A DNA stretch of 64,000 nucleotides from Pseudomonas sp. (GTDB lineage Bacteria; Pseudomonadota; Gammaproteobacteria; Pseudomonadales; Pseudomonadaceae), in contig JAUYKV010000062.1 in assembly GCA_030699825.1 (NCBI GenBank), positions 88,830 through 152,829 of the forward strand, read 5' to 3'. Numbering within the stretch: position 1 is the stretch's first letter; each line of letters starts with the position of its first letter. This document shows positions 8,673 through 19,323 of this stretch, one piece after another. The translations under genes and the position numbers were made by a program. The notes below the pieces were generated by a model. The model saw only the letters and a list, made by a program, of their open reading frames with translations. It was not told the origin of the DNA and searched no databases.

Positions 8673-10214
8673 ATGCCTCCTCGCCCCAAGCACATTGCCC
8701 CTGTCGCCGAAGTCTACGATCTGGCGGTCGTCGGTGGCGGCATCAATGGCGTCGGCATCGCCGCCGATGCAGCCGGTCGCGGCCTGTCGGTATTCCTTTG
8801 CGAAAAGGACGACCTGGCCGAACACACCTCCTCGGCCAGCAGCAAGCTGATCCACGGCGGCCTGCGCTACCTGGAACACTACGAGTTCCGCCTGGTGCGC
8901 GAAGCCCTGGCCGAACGCGAGGTGCTGCTGGCCAAGGCACCGCATATCGTCAAGCCGCTGCGCTTCATCCTGCCGCACCGCCCGCACCTGCGCCCGGCCT
9001 GGATGATCCGTGCCGGCCTGTTCCTCTACGACCACCTCGGCAAGCGCGAGAAACTGCCCGCCTCACGCAGCCTGCGCTTCGGCCCCGGCAGCCCGCTGAA
9101 GACGGAGATAACCCGCGGTTTCGAATACTCCGACTGCTGGGTCGACGACGCCCGCCTGGTGGTGCTCAACGCCATGGCCGCCCGCGAACAGGGGGCCCAT
9201 GTGCACACTCGCACCCGTTGCGTCAGCGCACGGCGCAGCAAGGGCTTGTGGCATATGCACATGGAGCGCGTCGATGGCAGCCTGTTCTCGATCCGCGCCC
9301 GCGCCCTGGCCAATGCCGCCGGCCCCTGGGTGGCGCGCTTTATCCGCGACGATCTCAAGCAGGCCTCGCCCTATGGCATCCGCCTGATCCAGGGCAGCCA
9401 CATCATCGTGCCGAAGCTGTTCGACGGTGAGCAGGCCTATATCCTGCAGAACGAAGACCGCCGTATCGTCTTCGCCATCCCCTACCTGGAACGCTTCACC
9501 CTGATCGGCACCACCGACCGCGAATACACCGGTGATCCGGCCAAGGTGGCGATCAACGAGGAAGAAATCGACTACCTGCTGAGCGTGGTCAACACCCATT
9601 TCAAGCAGCAACTGCAGCGCACGGACATCCTGCATACCTATGCCGGTGTGCGCCCACTGTGCGACGACGAGTCCGACCAGCCCTCCGCCATCACCCGCGA
9701 CTACACCCTGGCCCTGTCCGGCCAGCCGGGCGAGGCGCCGCTGCTCTCGGTGTTCGGCGGCAAGCTGACCACCTACCGCAAGCTGGCGGAAGCGGCGCTG
9801 GCGCACTTGGCGCCGCACTTCCCGCAGATGAAACCGCGCTGGACCGCCAGCGCCCTGCTCCCCGGCGCGGAAAACCTGGAAAGCCAAAGCGCCATGGTCG
9901 CAGCCCTGTGCGCACGCTTCGGCTGGCTGCCGACCGCCCTCGCCCGGCGCTGGGCCAGTTGTTATGGCAGCCGCAGCTGGGTCCTGCTCGAGGGCGTGCA
10001 GGAATTGAGTGACCTCGGCGAACACCTGGGTGGCGGCCTCTATGCGCGCGAAGTGGATTACCTGTGCCAGCACGAATGGGCCATGCAAAGCGCCGATATC
10101 CTTTGGCGGCGGACCAAGCTGGGATTGTTCATGACGCCCTCACAGCAGGCGCGGCTGGCCCGCTACTTGCGCGTGCATTCGCCTAACAGCCCGCAAGACG
10201 CCCACGCGGCCTGA
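8673..10214 (+). CDS. glpD: Aerobic glycerol-3-phosphate dehydrogenase
   Basis: A 513-residue FAD-dependent membrane-associated enzyme oxidising sn-glycerol 3-phosphate to dihydroxyacetone phosphate and feeding electrons to quinone. The FAD-binding loop GGGINGVG is at residues 21-28. It is followed by SSKLIHGGLRYLEHYEF, GSHIIVPKLF, TTDREY and the C-terminal TYRKLAE region. The length is normal. It lies downstream of glpR with the operator described above, and a strong terminator follows at 10235-10269. Confidence 0.97.
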   Translation: MPPRPKHIAPVAEVYDLAVVGGGINGVGIAADAAGRGLSVFLCEKDDLAEHTSSASSKLIHGGLRYLEHYEFRLVREALAEREVLLAKAPHIVKPLRFILPHRPHLRPAWMIRAGLFLYDHLGKREKLPASRSLRFGPGSPLKTEITRGFEYSDCWVDDARLVVLNAMAAREQGAHVHTRTRCVSARRSKGLWHMHMERVDGSLFSIRARALANAAGPWVARFIRDDLKQASPYGIRLIQGSHIIVPKLFDGEQAYILQNEDRRIVFAIPYLERFTLIGTTDREYTGDPAKVAINEEEIDYLLSVVNTHFKQQLQRTDILHTYAGVRPLCDDESDQPSAITRDYTLALSGQPGEAPLLSVFGGKLTTYRKLAEAALAHLAPHFPQMKPRWTASALLPGAENLESQSAMVAALCARFGWLPTALARRWASCYGSRSWVLLEGVQELSDLGEHLGGGLYAREVDYLCQHEWAMQSADILWRRTKLGLFMTPSQQARLARYLRVHSPNSPQDAHAA

Positions 10215-10234
10215 CTAACTCTGGCTATCCCTTC

Positions 10235-10269
10235 GCCCCGCCGATCGCCCGAGACGCGGGGCTTTTTTT
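10235..10269 (+). terminator. Rho-independent terminator after glpD
   Basis: Stem GCCCCGC (10235-10241) pairs with GCGGGGC (10256-10262) and is followed immediately by seven T residues, twenty bases after the glpD stop codon. Confidence 0.85.
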
Positions 10270-10379
10270 GCTGCCGATGACTGGCCAGAGCGGGTAGAGA
10301 CGCCCGCAGCGAACAGTCCACCGTGTCTAAGGTGTGCAGCAGAAGCTGGCGCACTACTTCGTGAGTACGCCCTGCCTTT

Positions 10380-11369
10380 CTATAGCTGCGCCCAGTGCCC
10401 GTTCTGACGATGCGCCTGGAGATGCGGCAGCACCGCCGCCAGCAACGGCTCCTTGAACGCCTCCTGAAAACGATGGGCCAAACCGGGAATCAGCTTCAGC
10501 GCGCTGCCCTGGATATGCGCGGCCACATGTACGCCGTGCATCACCGGCAGCAGCGGGTCGGCGGTGCCATGCACCACCAGGGTAGGTACCTGCAAACGGT
10601 TGAGCAGCTCGACCCGACTGGTCTCGGCGAGGATGGCCAGCAGCTGGCGCTGCACGCCCTCGGGGTTGAAGGCGCGCTCGTAGGCGATCTCGGCCTGTTG
10701 CAGGAGCGCTTGACGATCGTCGCGGACCAATGGACTGCCGAGGGCGGCGAGCAGATCGGCCTGCTGTTCGAGGGCCAGCTCGCGGCTTGGCGCCTCGCGC
10801 TCGGCCAACAAGGCCAGCAATGCCGGACTGGGCGCCGGCAGGCCCTGGGCGCCGGAGCTGGTCATGATCAGGGTCAGGCTCTGCACCCGTGCCGGCACCA
10901 GGTCGGCCAGGTGCTGGGCGATCATCCCGCCCATGCTGGCGCCGAGCACATGAAACTGGCGCACACCGAGGGCATCCATCAGGCCGAGGGCATCGCCGGC
11001 CATGTCGCGCAGCCGGTATGGCGCCGACACCGTCAGCCCCAGGCGATAGCGCAACGCTTCATAGGCGAGGCTGGCCGGCGGCGCAGCCTGAACCCAGCTA
11101 CTCAGGCCGACATCGCGGTTATCGAAGCGGATCACCCGGAAGCCCTGCCCGCACAGGCGCGCGACCACCTCGTCCGGCCAGTGGATCAGTTGGCCACCGA
11201 GGCCCATGACCATCAGCAACACCGGGTCGCTGCTACGGCCGATACTTTGATAGGCCAGTCGCACATCACCCAGTTCGACCTTCAAGGTCGGCGTCTGAAC
11301 ATCGCAGCGCTCGCTGGCCAAAACAGGCCCGCCGCAAAGGAGCACGGCAAGAAGAATTAACACACGCAT
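10380..11369 (-). CDS. Exported alpha/beta hydrolase
   Basis: A 329-residue alpha/beta-hydrolase fold protein. A hydrophobic leader (about residues 1-18, cleavage after VLA) predicts periplasmic export. The oxyanion region MVMGLGGQ, the nucleophile elbow GASMGG (Ser nucleophile) and the late motifs VVHGTADPLLP (acid) and GLAHRF (His) supply a full catalytic triad. The frame is open 16 codons upstream, but the ATG at 11369 begins directly with the signal peptide. The substrate is unknown. It is convergent with glpD and followed in the same direction by nothing obvious. Confidence 0.85.
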   Translation of the reverse strand: MRVLILLAVLLCGGPVLASERCDVQTPTLKVELGDVRLAYQSIGRSSDPVLLMVMGLGGQLIHWPDEVVARLCGQGFRVIRFDNRDVGLSSWVQAAPPASLAYEALRYRLGLTVSAPYRLRDMAGDALGLMDALGVRQFHVLGASMGGMIAQHLADLVPARVQSLTLIMTSSGAQGLPAPSPALLALLAEREAPSRELALEQQADLLAALGSPLVRDDRQALLQQAEIAYERAFNPEGVQRQLLAILAETSRVELLNRLQVPTLVVHGTADPLLPVMHGVHVAAHIQGSALKLIPGLAHRFQEAFKEPLLAAVLPHLQAHRQNGHWAQL

Positions 11370-11468
11370 AGAAACACCAGAACGCAGAACCCCATTGAGA
11401 CGCGAGTTTGCTGACATTCAGTCGAGCGCGCTGCCACACAACCATGACAATTTGATGAATCTTACTGG

Positions 11469-11547
11469 GAATGGGGAATGGGGAATGGGGAATGGGGAAG
11501 AAACCACAGCCCTGCAGCCCGACCCGCCTCATCCCTCATCCCTCATC
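11469..11547. repeat. Two short tandem heptamer arrays
   Basis: Four perfect copies of GAATGGG occupy 11469-11496 and about three copies of CCTCATC occupy 11527-11547, between the hydrolase start and the end of metE. They are simple-sequence tracts prone to slippage, and no coding role is evident. Confidence 0.75.
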
Positions 11548-11555
11548 CCCATCAC

Positions 11556-13862
11556 TCAAGCCAACTCCGCGCGCAACTGCCGCGCCGCCGCCACCATATT
11601 GACCAGCGCCGCCTCGGTTTCCGGCCAGGCGCGGGTCTTCAGGCCGCAGTCCGGGTTGACCCACAGGCGCTCGGCGGGGATGCGCCGGGCCGCCTTGCGC
11701 AGCAGCTTGAGCATCTCGGCGCTGTCCGGCACCCGCGGCGAATGGATGTCGTAGACCCCGGGACCGATGTCGCTGGGGTAATCGAACGCCTCGAAGGCCT
11801 GCAGCAGCTGCATGTCCGAGCGCGAGGTCTCGATGGTGATGACGTCGGCGTCCATGGCGGCGATCGACTCGATCACATCGTTGAACTCGCTGTAGCACAT
11901 GTGGGTGTGGATCTGGGTTTCGTCGCGCACGCCGCAGGCAGCAAGGCGGAACGACTCGGTGGCCCAGTCCAGGTAGCCCTGCCACTGCGCCTGGCGCAAC
12001 GGCAGGCCCTCGCGGAACGCCGCCTCGTCGATCTGCACGATCTTGATCCCGGCGGCTTCCAGATCGACCACCTCGTCGCGAATCGCCAGGGCCAGTTGCC
12101 GGGCCTGCTGCTCGCGGGAAATATCCTCGCGCGGGAAGGACCACATCAGCATGGTCACCGGGCCGGTCAGCATGCCCTTCATCACCTTACTGGTGAGGGT
12201 CTGGGCGTAGCGGCTCCACTCCACGGTCATCGGCCGCGGCCGGCTCAGGTCGCCATAGATCAGCGCCGGTTTGACGCAACGCGAACCGTAGCTCTGCACC
12301 CAGCCGAAACGGCTGAAGGCATAGCCGTCGAGTTGCTCGGCGAAGTACTCGACCATGTCGTTACGCTCGGCCTCGCCGTGCACCAGCACATCCAGGCCGA
12401 GGTTTTCCTGGACCGCGACGGCGTGGCGGATCTCGCCGTGCATGGCCGCGGTGTACTCGTCGGCGGACAGCTTGCCGGCCTTGAACGCCTGACGCGCCAG
12501 GCGGATCGCCGCGGTCTGCGGGAAGGAGCCGATGGTGGTGGTCGGCAATGCCGGCAGCTGCAGGCGTGCGCGCTGCTGCTCGATGCGCTGCACGAATGGC
12601 GACTGGCGCTGGCTGTCGGCCGCGGTAATCGCCGCCAGCCGGGCCTGTACGGCCGGTTTGTGGATACGCGGCGACTGCGCGCGCCTGGCCTGTACGGCGC
12701 GGCTCTGCGCCAACGCGGCCTGCACCTTGGCGTTCTGTGGGTCATTCAGGGCCGTCGTCAGCAGGGCGACTTCCTCGCATTTCTGCACGGCGAAGGCCAG
12801 CCAGCTTTTCAGCTCGCTATCCAGCTGGTCTTCACGGTTCAGGTCGACCGGACTGTGCAGCAGCGAGCAGCTCGGCGCCACCCACAGGCGCTCGCCCAGG
12901 CGCTCCTGCGCCTGTTGCAGGATGGCCAGGGTCTGCTGCAGATCGGTGCGCCAGACGTTGCGCCCGTTGACCACGCCGAGCGACAGCACCTTGTATGCCG
13001 GCAAGCGGTCGAGAATGCTCGAGAACTGCTCGGGTGCGCGGACCAGGTCGATATGCAGACCATCCACCGGCAGGTTGGCGGCCAGGCCGAGGTTGTCTTC
13101 CAGGCCGGCGAAGTAGGTGGCGATCAGCTTCTTGCCGGGGTCACGCTGCAGCAGGTTGTAGGCACGCTCGAAGGCGTTCTTCCAGGCTTGCGGCAGGTCG
13201 AGCGCCAGGATCGGTTCGTCGATCTGCACCCACTCCACGCCCTGGGCAGCCAGGCGCTGGAGGATCTCGCCGTACACCGGCAGCAGCCGTTCGAGCAGCT
13301 CGAGCTTGTCGAAGCTCGCGTCACCCTTGACCTTGCCCAGCCACAGGTAGGTCCGCGGGCCGATCAGCACCGGCTTGACGCTGTGCCCCAACGCATGGGC
13401 CTCGTCGACTTCTTCGAACAGCTGTTGCCAGCTCAGCTGGAACTGCTGGTCGGCACTGAACTCGGGGACCAGGTAGTGGTAGTTGCTGTCGAACCACTTG
13501 GTCAGCTCTTGTGCGTGGCCGCCACCGCAACAACCGACGCCGCTATTGTTTGCAACGGCGCCACGCGCCATGCCGAACAGGGTTTCCAGGCTCGGCTTGC
13601 CACTGTGCGGACGGAAGCGCTCGGGGATCACGCCGAAGGTCAGCGAGTGGGTGAGGACCTGGTCGTACCAGGCGAAATCGCCGACCGGTAGCAGGTCGAT
13701 ACCGGCGTCCTTCTGCAACTGCCAGTGGGCGGCGCGCAACTGGCGGCCAACCGCCTGCAAGCCGGATTCGTCCAGTTCGCCTTTCCAGTGAGCCTCCAGG
13801 GCCTTCTTCAGTTCGCGGTCGGCGCCGATACGCGGGAAACCCAGGGAATGGGACAGGGCCAT
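11556..13862 (-). CDS. metE: Cobalamin-independent methionine synthase
   Basis: A 768-residue enzyme transferring a methyl group from 5-methyltetrahydropteroyl-triglutamate to homocysteine. It begins [19 protein letters not shown], typical of MetE. The C-terminal zinc site is visible as the His and Cys of [10 protein letters not shown] and the Cys of [10 protein letters not shown]. The ATG at 13862 (GGAG upstream) is chosen over an open frame extending 18 codons further. It is divergent from metR with a candidate MetR box between them. A long open frame on the opposite strand is a GC-bias shadow. Confidence 0.96.
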   Translation of the reverse strand: MALSHSLGFPRIGADRELKKALEAHWKGELDESGLQAVGRQLRAAHWQLQKDAGIDLLPVGDFAWYDQVLTHSLTFGVIPERFRPHSGKPSLETLFGMARGAVANNSGVGCCGGGHAQELTKWFDSNYHYLVPEFSADQQFQLSWQQLFEEVDEAHALGHSVKPVLIGPRTYLWLGKVKGDASFDKLELLERLLPVYGEILQRLAAQGVEWVQIDEPILALDLPQAWKNAFERAYNLLQRDPGKKLIATYFAGLEDNLGLAANLPVDGLHIDLVRAPEQFSSILDRLPAYKVLSLGVVNGRNVWRTDLQQTLAILQQAQERLGERLWVAPSCSLLHSPVDLNREDQLDSELKSWLAFAVQKCEEVALLTTALNDPQNAKVQAALAQSRAVQARRAQSPRIHKPAVQARLAAITAADSQRQSPFVQRIEQQRARLQLPALPTTTIGSFPQTAAIRLARQAFKAGKLSADEYTAAMHGEIRHAVAVQENLGLDVLVHGEAERNDMVEYFAEQLDGYAFSRFGWVQSYGSRCVKPALIYGDLSRPRPMTVEWSRYAQTLTSKVMKGMLTGPVTMLMWSFPREDISREQQARQLALAIRDEVVDLEAAGIKIVQIDEAAFREGLPLRQAQWQGYLDWATESFRLAACGVRDETQIHTHMCYSEFNDVIESIAAMDADVITIETSRSDMQLLQAFEAFDYPSDIGPGVYDIHSPRVPDSAEMLKLLRKAARRIPAERLWVNPDCGLKTRAWPETEAALVNMVAAARQLRAELA

Positions 13863-13918
13863 GTCAAAACGCTCCATAGATAAACAAGATGGGGCGTATT
13901 CTCGGCAACCGGCCATCG

Positions 13919-13931
13919 TGAGACAAACTCA
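13919..13931. promoter_or_regulatory. Candidate MetR box
   Basis: TGAGACAAACTCA is a perfect inverted repeat with a five-base spacer. It matches the MetR pattern TGAA-N5-TTCA except for one symmetric substitution. It lies between the divergent metE and metR starts, where a single LysR-type regulator usually controls both genes. A looser TGA...TCA pair is at 13944-13958. Confidence 0.5.
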
Positions 13932-14019
13932 ACATATTCGTATTGATCTATAATTTCACTCATGTTCAGCTGACCTACACAAAGCTAATCTGCGAGATAC
14001 CCTGGATCGAGAGGTTCCC

Positions 14020-14937
14020 ATGCTCGAATTGCGCCACTTGAAAACCCTCCACGCCCTGCGCGAAAGCGAGAGCCTGGTCGACGCCGCCGAACGCCTGCAC
14101 CTGACCCAGTCGGCGCTGTCGCACCAGTTCAAGGAGCTGGAGGAGCGCCTCGGCATGCAGCTGTTCGTGCGCAAGACCAAGCCGGTACGCTTCACCAGCG
14201 CCGGCCTGCGTTTGCTGCAACTGACCGATGCGGTGCTGCCGCTGCTGCGCGGCGCCGAGCGCGATCTGGCGCGGCTGGCCGGCGGCACCGCCGGCCGCCT
14301 GCATATGGCCATCGAATGCCACAGCTGCTTCCAGTGGCTGATGCCGACCATCGACCAGTTCCGCGACGCCTGGCCGGAGGTGGAGCTGGACCTGGCCTCG
14401 GGCTTCTCCTTCGCCCCGCTGCCGGCCCTGGCCCGTGGCGACCTGGACCTGGTGGTGACCTCGGATCCGCTGGAGCTGGCCGGGATCACCTATGTGCCGC
14501 TGTTCACCTACGAGGCCATGCTCGCGGTGGCCAACCAGCACCCGTTGGCCAGCAAGCCGTTTATCCAGCCCGAAGACCTGGCGACTGAAACCCTGATCAC
14601 CTACCCGGTCGAGCGCGACCGCCTGGACATATTCACGCGCTTCCTCGAACCGGCCGACGTCGAACCCGCTCAGGTGCGCACCTCGGAACTGACGGTGATG
14701 ATGATGCAGCTGGTGGCCAGCGGCCGTGGCGTCTGCGGCCTGCCCAACTGGGCGCTGCACGAATACAGCTCGCGCGGCTACGTCACGGCCAAACGCTTGG
14801 GCGACAAGGGCCTGTTCGCCACCCTGTATGCCGGCATCCGCACCGATATGCTCGACTCGCCGTTTATGCGCGACTTCCTGCTCACCGCCAAGGACACCTC
14901 ATTCGCCAACCTGGAAGGGGTCAGCGTGGCGCGCTGA
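14020..14937 (+). CDS. metR: LysR-type activator of methionine biosynthesis
   Basis: A 305-residue LysR regulator. The N-terminal helix-turn-helix covers about residues 2-60 (SLVDAAERLHLTQSALSHQF), followed by a substrate-binding-like domain. The sequence and its divergent position beside metE identify MetR, which uses homocysteine as co-effector and activates metE. The 250-bp region downstream, before the copper genes, holds no recognisable gene. Confidence 0.93.
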   Translation: MLELRHLKTLHALRESESLVDAAERLHLTQSALSHQFKELEERLGMQLFVRKTKPVRFTSAGLRLLQLTDAVLPLLRGAERDLARLAGGTAGRLHMAIECHSCFQWLMPTIDQFRDAWPEVELDLASGFSFAPLPALARGDLDLVVTSDPLELAGITYVPLFTYEAMLAVANQHPLASKPFIQPEDLATETLITYPVERDRLDIFTRFLEPADVEPAQVRTSELTVMMMQLVASGRGVCGLPNWALHEYSSRGYVTAKRLGDKGLFATLYAGIRTDMLDSPFMRDFLLTAKDTSFANLEGVSVAR

Positions 14938-15190
14938 ATGCGCCGGCTGCTGCAAATCTGCTCGGGGCCGCCGTGCGCACCACTGGCCGCCGCCGCGCAT
15001 TGACCTGATCCCCTAGCAGCCACCCCGGTGCGCATGGCGCGCCCTACGCAGAGCATCCCGTCCCAGCGCACCAGCGCTAAGATCGCTCGCGACACCCATG
15101 ACCTGGATCAATTGCACCTGAGCGCCACTGCGCTTTAATCACAGCGTCACTTCAAAAGACGCAATTCAATAGCCGCGGAAACCGAACCCC

Positions 15191-15577
15191 ATGATCCAAG
15201 CGATGCGCAGTCGCCATAGAGCACTCAGCAGAAATCTGCTGGTGCTCTGGTGTGTGCTGCTTATCGCCTGCGCCTTCGCCCATATTCAGGCCGCCAGCGC
15301 CCAGGTAACTGACGACATCGGTGTCCCCACCTACAGCAGCCACGAGCATGCCGCCCCTGAGCAAAGCGCAGCGGATAGCTGCAGCGCCGTGCAGAACGCT
15401 CCGTTCAACCAGCAACTGCTCACGCTCCTGGCATTGACCGCCCTGTTCGTCCTGGCCGGCAGCCTTGGCCTGCTCCCCGATCTGCAGCGCCGCATCAGTA
15501 GCTTGCAGGTCATACCGTTATTCCGCCCCGGCTTGCCACCCCCCATTCGCAAGCAACTGCATCGCTATAACGAATAG
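15191..15577 (+). CDS. Small membrane protein of the copper cluster, unknown function
   Basis: A 128-residue protein with an N-terminal hydrophobic leader (about residues 15-38, ending AASA), a His/Glu-rich periplasmic stretch (SHEHAAPEQ), one further transmembrane segment (about 75-95, LLTLLALTALFVLAGSLGLL) and a short basic tail. An ATG four codons further in is also possible. I recognise no family. Its position, first in a run ending with a copper ATPase, suggests a role in copper stress. The ribosome-binding site is weak. Confidence 0.6.
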   Translation: MIQAMRSRHRALSRNLLVLWCVLLIACAFAHIQAASAQVTDDIGVPTYSSHEHAAPEQSAADSCSAVQNAPFNQQLLTLLALTALFVLAGSLGLLPDLQRRISSLQVIPLFRPGLPPPIRKQLHRYNE

Positions 15578-15630
15578 CGCCACTCTTCCCCGCTAAAACC
15601 CGCAGTCGCGCTGCGCCGGCCCCACGCCGT

Positions 15631-15644
15631 GCATAGCGCTATGC
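15631..15644. other. Perfect 14-bp palindrome upstream of the DUF2933 gene
   Basis: GCATAGCGCTATGC is fully self-complementary and is followed ten bases later by a run of six T residues. It lies in the gap between the first two copper-cluster genes and could be a regulator site or part of a weak terminator/attenuator; the sequence does not decide. Confidence 0.3.
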
Positions 15645-15670
15645 CCCTCGGTTTTTTGGAGAGTGCCAAC

Positions 15671-15895
15671 ATGCCCCATGACCCGCATAGCGCCCCGGCA
15701 GCCAACAATCCCCGGCGCTTCTGGCCTGCACTGGTGGTTTTCGCCGCCATCGCCCTGTTCCTCCTCTGGGAAGAGCATCAGGCCCATCTACTCGGCGCCC
15801 TGCCTTATCTGATCCTGCTGCTCTGCCCGCTGATGCATGTGTTCATGCACCGCGGCCATGGCCGGGATAAAGACGGCCCGCACGATCACCGCTGA
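15671..15895 (+). CDS. DUF2933-type small membrane protein
   Basis: A 74-residue protein with two hydrophobic segments (FWPALVVFAAIALFLLW and ALPYLILLLCPLMHVFMH) and a His-rich C-terminus (HRGHGRDKDGPHDHR). This layout is that of the DUF2933 family, found beside heavy-metal P-type ATPases. GGAG precedes the ATG; an in-frame ATG fourteen codons upstream lacks such a site. The methyltransferase-like gene follows after 16 bases. The His-rich tail could bind copper, which is inference. Confidence 0.75.
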   Translation: MPHDPHSAPAANNPRRFWPALVVFAAIALFLLWEEHQAHLLGALPYLILLLCPLMHVFMHRGHGRDKDGPHDHR

Positions 15896-15911
15896 TCAGG
15901 AGGCAACAACT

Positions 15912-16586
15912 ATGGAACAGACCATGTCGGCCTATGGCCTCTGGGGCCTGGTGATCGTCAACTCGCTGGTGTTCATTATTTTCGCCTTCAGCTTCTTCAA
16001 GCCGAACAGCCCGCGGGACTGGCGCACCTTCGGCACCTTCGCCGCCTTCATCGTCGCCCTGTTCGTCGAGATGTACGGCGTGCCGCTGACCCTCTACCTG
16101 CTGGCCGGTTGGCTGCAGAGCCGCTATCCGCAACTCGACCCGCTGTCCCACGATGCCGGGCACCTGTGGCACAGCCTGCTGGGGCTGGAGGGCGATCCGC
16201 ATTTCGGCGTGCTGCATTTCCTCAGCAGCCTGTTTATCTTCGCCGGTTTCTGGCTGCTGGCCACGGCCTGGCGCGTGCTCTACCGCGCCCAGCAGGCGGG
16301 CTCCCTGGCCGAAAGCGGCCCCTACGCGCGCATCCGCCATCCGCAGTACGTGGCCTTCAGTCTGATCATGTTCGGCTTCCTGCTGCAGTGGCCGACGTTG
16401 CTGACCCTGTTGATGTTCCCGGTACTGCTGCTGATGTACGTGCACCTGGCGCGCCAGGAAGATCGCTGGGCCGCCAGCCACTTCGGCGACCACTGGCAGC
16501 ATTACCGGGCGTGGGTGCCGGCCTTTATTCCGCGGCTGGGTAACGCCAGCGATCAGCCCGCCACACCCCAGGAGCCCAAGCCATGA
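15912..16586 (+). CDS. Isoprenylcysteine carboxyl methyltransferase-like membrane protein
   Basis: A 224-residue polytopic protein of the ICMT/PEMT-like family. It has at least four hydrophobic segments and the C-terminal signature [14 protein letters not shown] followed by the EDRW motif, expected to hold S-adenosylmethionine. Bacterial members of this family commonly sit in copper-resistance clusters, and their substrate is not known to me. CAGGAGG precedes the ATG at 15912. The stop overlaps the P-type ATPase start by four bases, indicating an operon. Confidence 0.8.
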   Translation: MEQTMSAYGLWGLVIVNSLVFIIFAFSFFKPNSPRDWRTFGTFAAFIVALFVEMYGVPLTLYLLAGWLQSRYPQLDPLSHDAGHLWHSLLGLEGDPHFGVLHFLSSLFIFAGFWLLATAWRVLYRAQQAGSLAESGPYARIRHPQYVAFSLIMFGFLLQWPTLLTLLMFPVLLLMYVHLARQEDRWAASHFGDHWQHYRAWVPAFIPRLGNASDQPATPQEPKP

Positions 16587-18865
16587 ATGCAGTCGAGCCG
16601 AGAGGTAATCGGCAGAACGCGGTGCTGATAGTCCCCGGCATGGGCAGCGACCATTGCGCCGGCCTGGTCAGCCAATCGCTCAAGCGCCTGCCCGGCATTG
16701 CCGAGCTGAGCACCAGCATCGCCAGCCATAAGGTCCGTATCGAGTTCGATGCGAGCCAAACGGACCTGGCGACCCTGCAAAAAGCCGTGGAACAGGCCGG
16801 TTATGAAGTGGCCAAGGCAGCCCTCGCCGGTGCTGGCAGCGAGCCCACCGGCGCCGCGGAGGAAGAACACTACCTGCACGACGCCTGGCGGCGCATGTGG
16901 ATAGCCGGCGTACCCACGACCCTGATCATGCTGCTGATGGCCGTGCATATGTTCTGGTTCATGCTGCCGGGATATCTGGCGATGGTGGTGATACTCGCCG
17001 CCATCCCGGTGTTTATCGCCGGCGCCAGCACTCATGTGTCGGCCTGGAAAGCGCTGCGCAATCGCACCGCCAATATGGATGTGCTGATCAGCCTGGGCAG
17101 CCTGCCGCCCTACTTTATCGGCCTGGTGGGGTTCTTCTACCCCATGACCTCCTTCGTCGAGATGGCCGCCACCATCATGACCTTCCACCTGATCGGCCGT
17201 TACCTGGAGGCCCGTGCCAAAGGCCGCGCCTCCCAGGCGATCCGCAAGATGCTCGAACTGGGCGCCAAGAGTGCAGTGCTGCTGCGCGATGGCGTCGAGG
17301 TGCAGGTGCCGATCGAAGCCGTGGTGGTCGGCGACCTGATGCTGGTGCGCCCCGGCGAAAAAATCCCCAGTGACGGCGAAGTGGTCGAGGGTAACAGCCA
17401 TATCGACGAATCCCTGGCCACCGGCGAATCCTTGCCGAAAGAAAAGGGGCCGGGCGATCCGGTGATCGGCGCCACCCTGAACAAGGAAGGCCTACTGACC
17501 GTGCGCGCGACCAAGGTTGGCCAGGACACCTTTCTCGCCCAGGTAATCGACCTGGTCGAGCACGCGCAAAGCACCAAGGTGCCGATCCAGGAATTCGCCG
17601 ACCGCATGACCGGGCGCTTCGTGCCCATTGTGATCGTCATCAGCCTGTTGAGTCTGGTCGTCTGGCTGATCGCCGGCGAATCCTTGCGCGGCATCCTGGT
17701 GTGGGGCGCAAACTGGCTGCCCTGGGTCGACGCCGAGCTATCGCCGGGCTTGGTCGGGCTGCTTTCCGCTGTTGCGGTACTGGTGATCGCCTGCCCCTGT
17801 GCTCTCGGCCTGGCCACCCCGACCGCACTGATGGTAGGTGCCGGCCGTGGCGCCGAGCTGGGCATCCTCTATCGCTCCGGCACCGCCATTCAGATGTTCA
17901 AGGACATCAAGGTGATGGTGCTCGACAAGACCGGCACCCTGACCCTGGGCAAACCGGTGGTCACCGATTGCCTGCCCAGCGCCGGGATCAACGAGCAGGA
18001 GCTGCTGCGTCTGGCCAGCAGCGTCGAATACGGCTCCGAGCACCCGATTGCCCAGGCCATGGTCGAACGCATCAAGGAACTCGGTCTGGAACTGGGGGGC
18101 CTTGGCGAATTCCAGGCGCTCAACGGCCTGGGCGTGCAGGGCCAGGTGGACGGTCAATTGATCCGCGTCGGCAATGCGCGCTGGATGCAGGAATGCCAGG
18201 TGGACACCACAACCCTGGCCAGCCAGCTGGAAGCCCTGGAGAACCAGGGCAAGACCGCGCTCTATGTCGCCCGCGAGGCGCAACTGATTGGCGTGGTAGC
18301 GGTAGCCGACAGCCTCAAGGAGGACGCCCAGGCAGCCATCACCGAACTGCGCGCCATGGGTATCCATACCGTGATGCTGACCGGCGACAACCCGCGCGCC
18401 GCTGCGCATATCGCCGCGCAAGTGGGCATCGACAGCGTCCACGCAGGTGTGCTGCCCAGCGGCAAGGTCGAGGTCATTCGCCAGCTGCAGGCCGAATACG
18501 GCCAATGGGTGGCGATGGTCGGCGACGGCATCAACGACGCCCCGGCACTCAAGCAGGCCAATGTCGGCATCGCCATCGGCACCGGTGCCGATGTGGCCAT
18601 GGAGGCCGCCGATGTGATTCTCATCGGTGGACACCTGGGCGGCCTGGTGGAAGCGGCGCAGCTGTCGCGCCTGACCTTCCGCAAGATCGTCGAGAACCTG
18701 ATCTGGGCCTCGGCCTACAACGTCGCCGCGATCCCCATCGCTGCTGTCGGTCTGCTCCACCCAATGATCGGCGTGATCGCCATGACCGCCAGCTCGCTGT
18801 CGGTGATCGCCAATTCCCTACTGCTCAAGAGAGCCACCTTGAGCGCTATCCGCAAAACCCATTGA
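16583..18865 (+). CDS. copA: Copper-translocating P1B-type ATPase, CopA-like
   Basis: A 760-residue copper-exporting ATPase. The membrane copper site CPC is Cys404-Pro-Cys406, the phosphorylated aspartate of DKTGT is residue 448, the hinge is GDGINDAP, and the last helices carry YN and MxxSS, the Cu(I)-specific pattern. The TGES-type actuator motif appears as ATGES. The single N-terminal heavy-metal domain is unusual: residues 19-25 read GMGSDHC, so the first Cys of the usual CxxC is replaced by Ser. It is coupled by ATGA to the upstream gene and followed after 20 bases by a Met-rich protein. Confidence 0.93.
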   Translation: MNAVEPRGNRQNAVLIVPGMGSDHCAGLVSQSLKRLPGIAELSTSIASHKVRIEFDASQTDLATLQKAVEQAGYEVAKAALAGAGSEPTGAAEEEHYLHDAWRRMWIAGVPTTLIMLLMAVHMFWFMLPGYLAMVVILAAIPVFIAGASTHVSAWKALRNRTANMDVLISLGSLPPYFIGLVGFFYPMTSFVEMAATIMTFHLIGRYLEARAKGRASQAIRKMLELGAKSAVLLRDGVEVQVPIEAVVVGDLMLVRPGEKIPSDGEVVEGNSHIDESLATGESLPKEKGPGDPVIGATLNKEGLLTVRATKVGQDTFLAQVIDLVEHAQSTKVPIQEFADRMTGRFVPIVIVISLLSLVVWLIAGESLRGILVWGANWLPWVDAELSPGLVGLLSAVAVLVIACPCALGLATPTALMVGAGRGAELGILYRSGTAIQMFKDIKVMVLDKTGTLTLGKPVVTDCLPSAGINEQELLRLASSVEYGSEHPIAQAMVERIKELGLELGGLGEFQALNGLGVQGQVDGQLIRVGNARWMQECQVDTTTLASQLEALENQGKTALYVAREAQLIGVVAVADSLKEDAQAAITELRAMGIHTVMLTGDNPRAAAHIAAQVGIDSVHAGVLPSGKVEVIRQLQAEYGQWVAMVGDGINDAPALKQANVGIAIGTGADVAMEAADVILIGGHLGGLVEAAQLSRLTFRKIVENLIWASAYNVAAIPIAAVGLLHPMIGVIAMTASSLSVIANSLLLKRATLSAIRKTH

Positions 18866-18885
18866 AACCAAGCAGGAGAAACACC

Positions 18886-19323
18886 ATGAGCACTTTCACC
18901 TACAAAGCCCTGACCGCCCTCGCCCTGACCGGCGCACTACTGAGCGCCCCGGCGTTCGCCGAGGACGCGCACCATCCCGAGAAGCTGGCGCAGAACGAGC
19001 AAAAAGCTCCCATGGGCCAGGGCATGGGACAAGGCATGGGCATGATGGACGGCATGGACATGACCAAGATGCAGGAAATGATGCAACAGATGCACGCCGC
19101 CAAGACCCCGGAGGAACGCCAGAAGATTCGCAGCGAGCACCGCGAGGCCATGCAGTCGCAAATGGGCATGATGCGTGAGCGCATGCAACAGAGTCAGTGC
19201 CCCATGGCCAAGGACGCTTCCACCCAGCAGCAGTGCATGAAGGACATGCACGAGAATATGCAGGGCATGATGCAGATGATGGAACAGATGCTGGAAAGCC
19301 AGTCCGTACCGAACGGCCAGTGA
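18886..19323 (+). CDS. Methionine-rich periplasmic protein, probable copper binder
   Basis: A 145-residue protein with a clear Sec signal peptide (cleavage after APAFA) and a mature chain extremely rich in Met, Gln and Glu, such as MGQGMGQGMGMMDGMDM and later MQGMMQMMEQMLE. Two Cys (CPMAKDA, QQQCMKDM) are present. Met-rich periplasmic proteins of this sort bind Cu(I)/Ag(I). AGGAG precedes the ATG. It is the last gene of the rightward copper operon, directly after the exporting ATPase, which suggests it handles exported copper. Confidence 0.75.
   Translation: MSTFTYKALTALALTGALLSAPAFAEDAHHPEKLAQNEQKAPMGQGMGQGMGMMDGMDMTKMQEMMQQMHAAKTPEERQKIRSEHREAMQSQMGMMRERMQQSQCPMAKDASTQQQCMKDMHENMQGMMQMMEQMLESQSVPNGQ

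Noticed and set aside
11478..13691. 737-codon open frame opposite metE
   Set aside because: Antisense shadow; metE is unmistakable and the frame contains only Gln/His/Arg-rich sequence.
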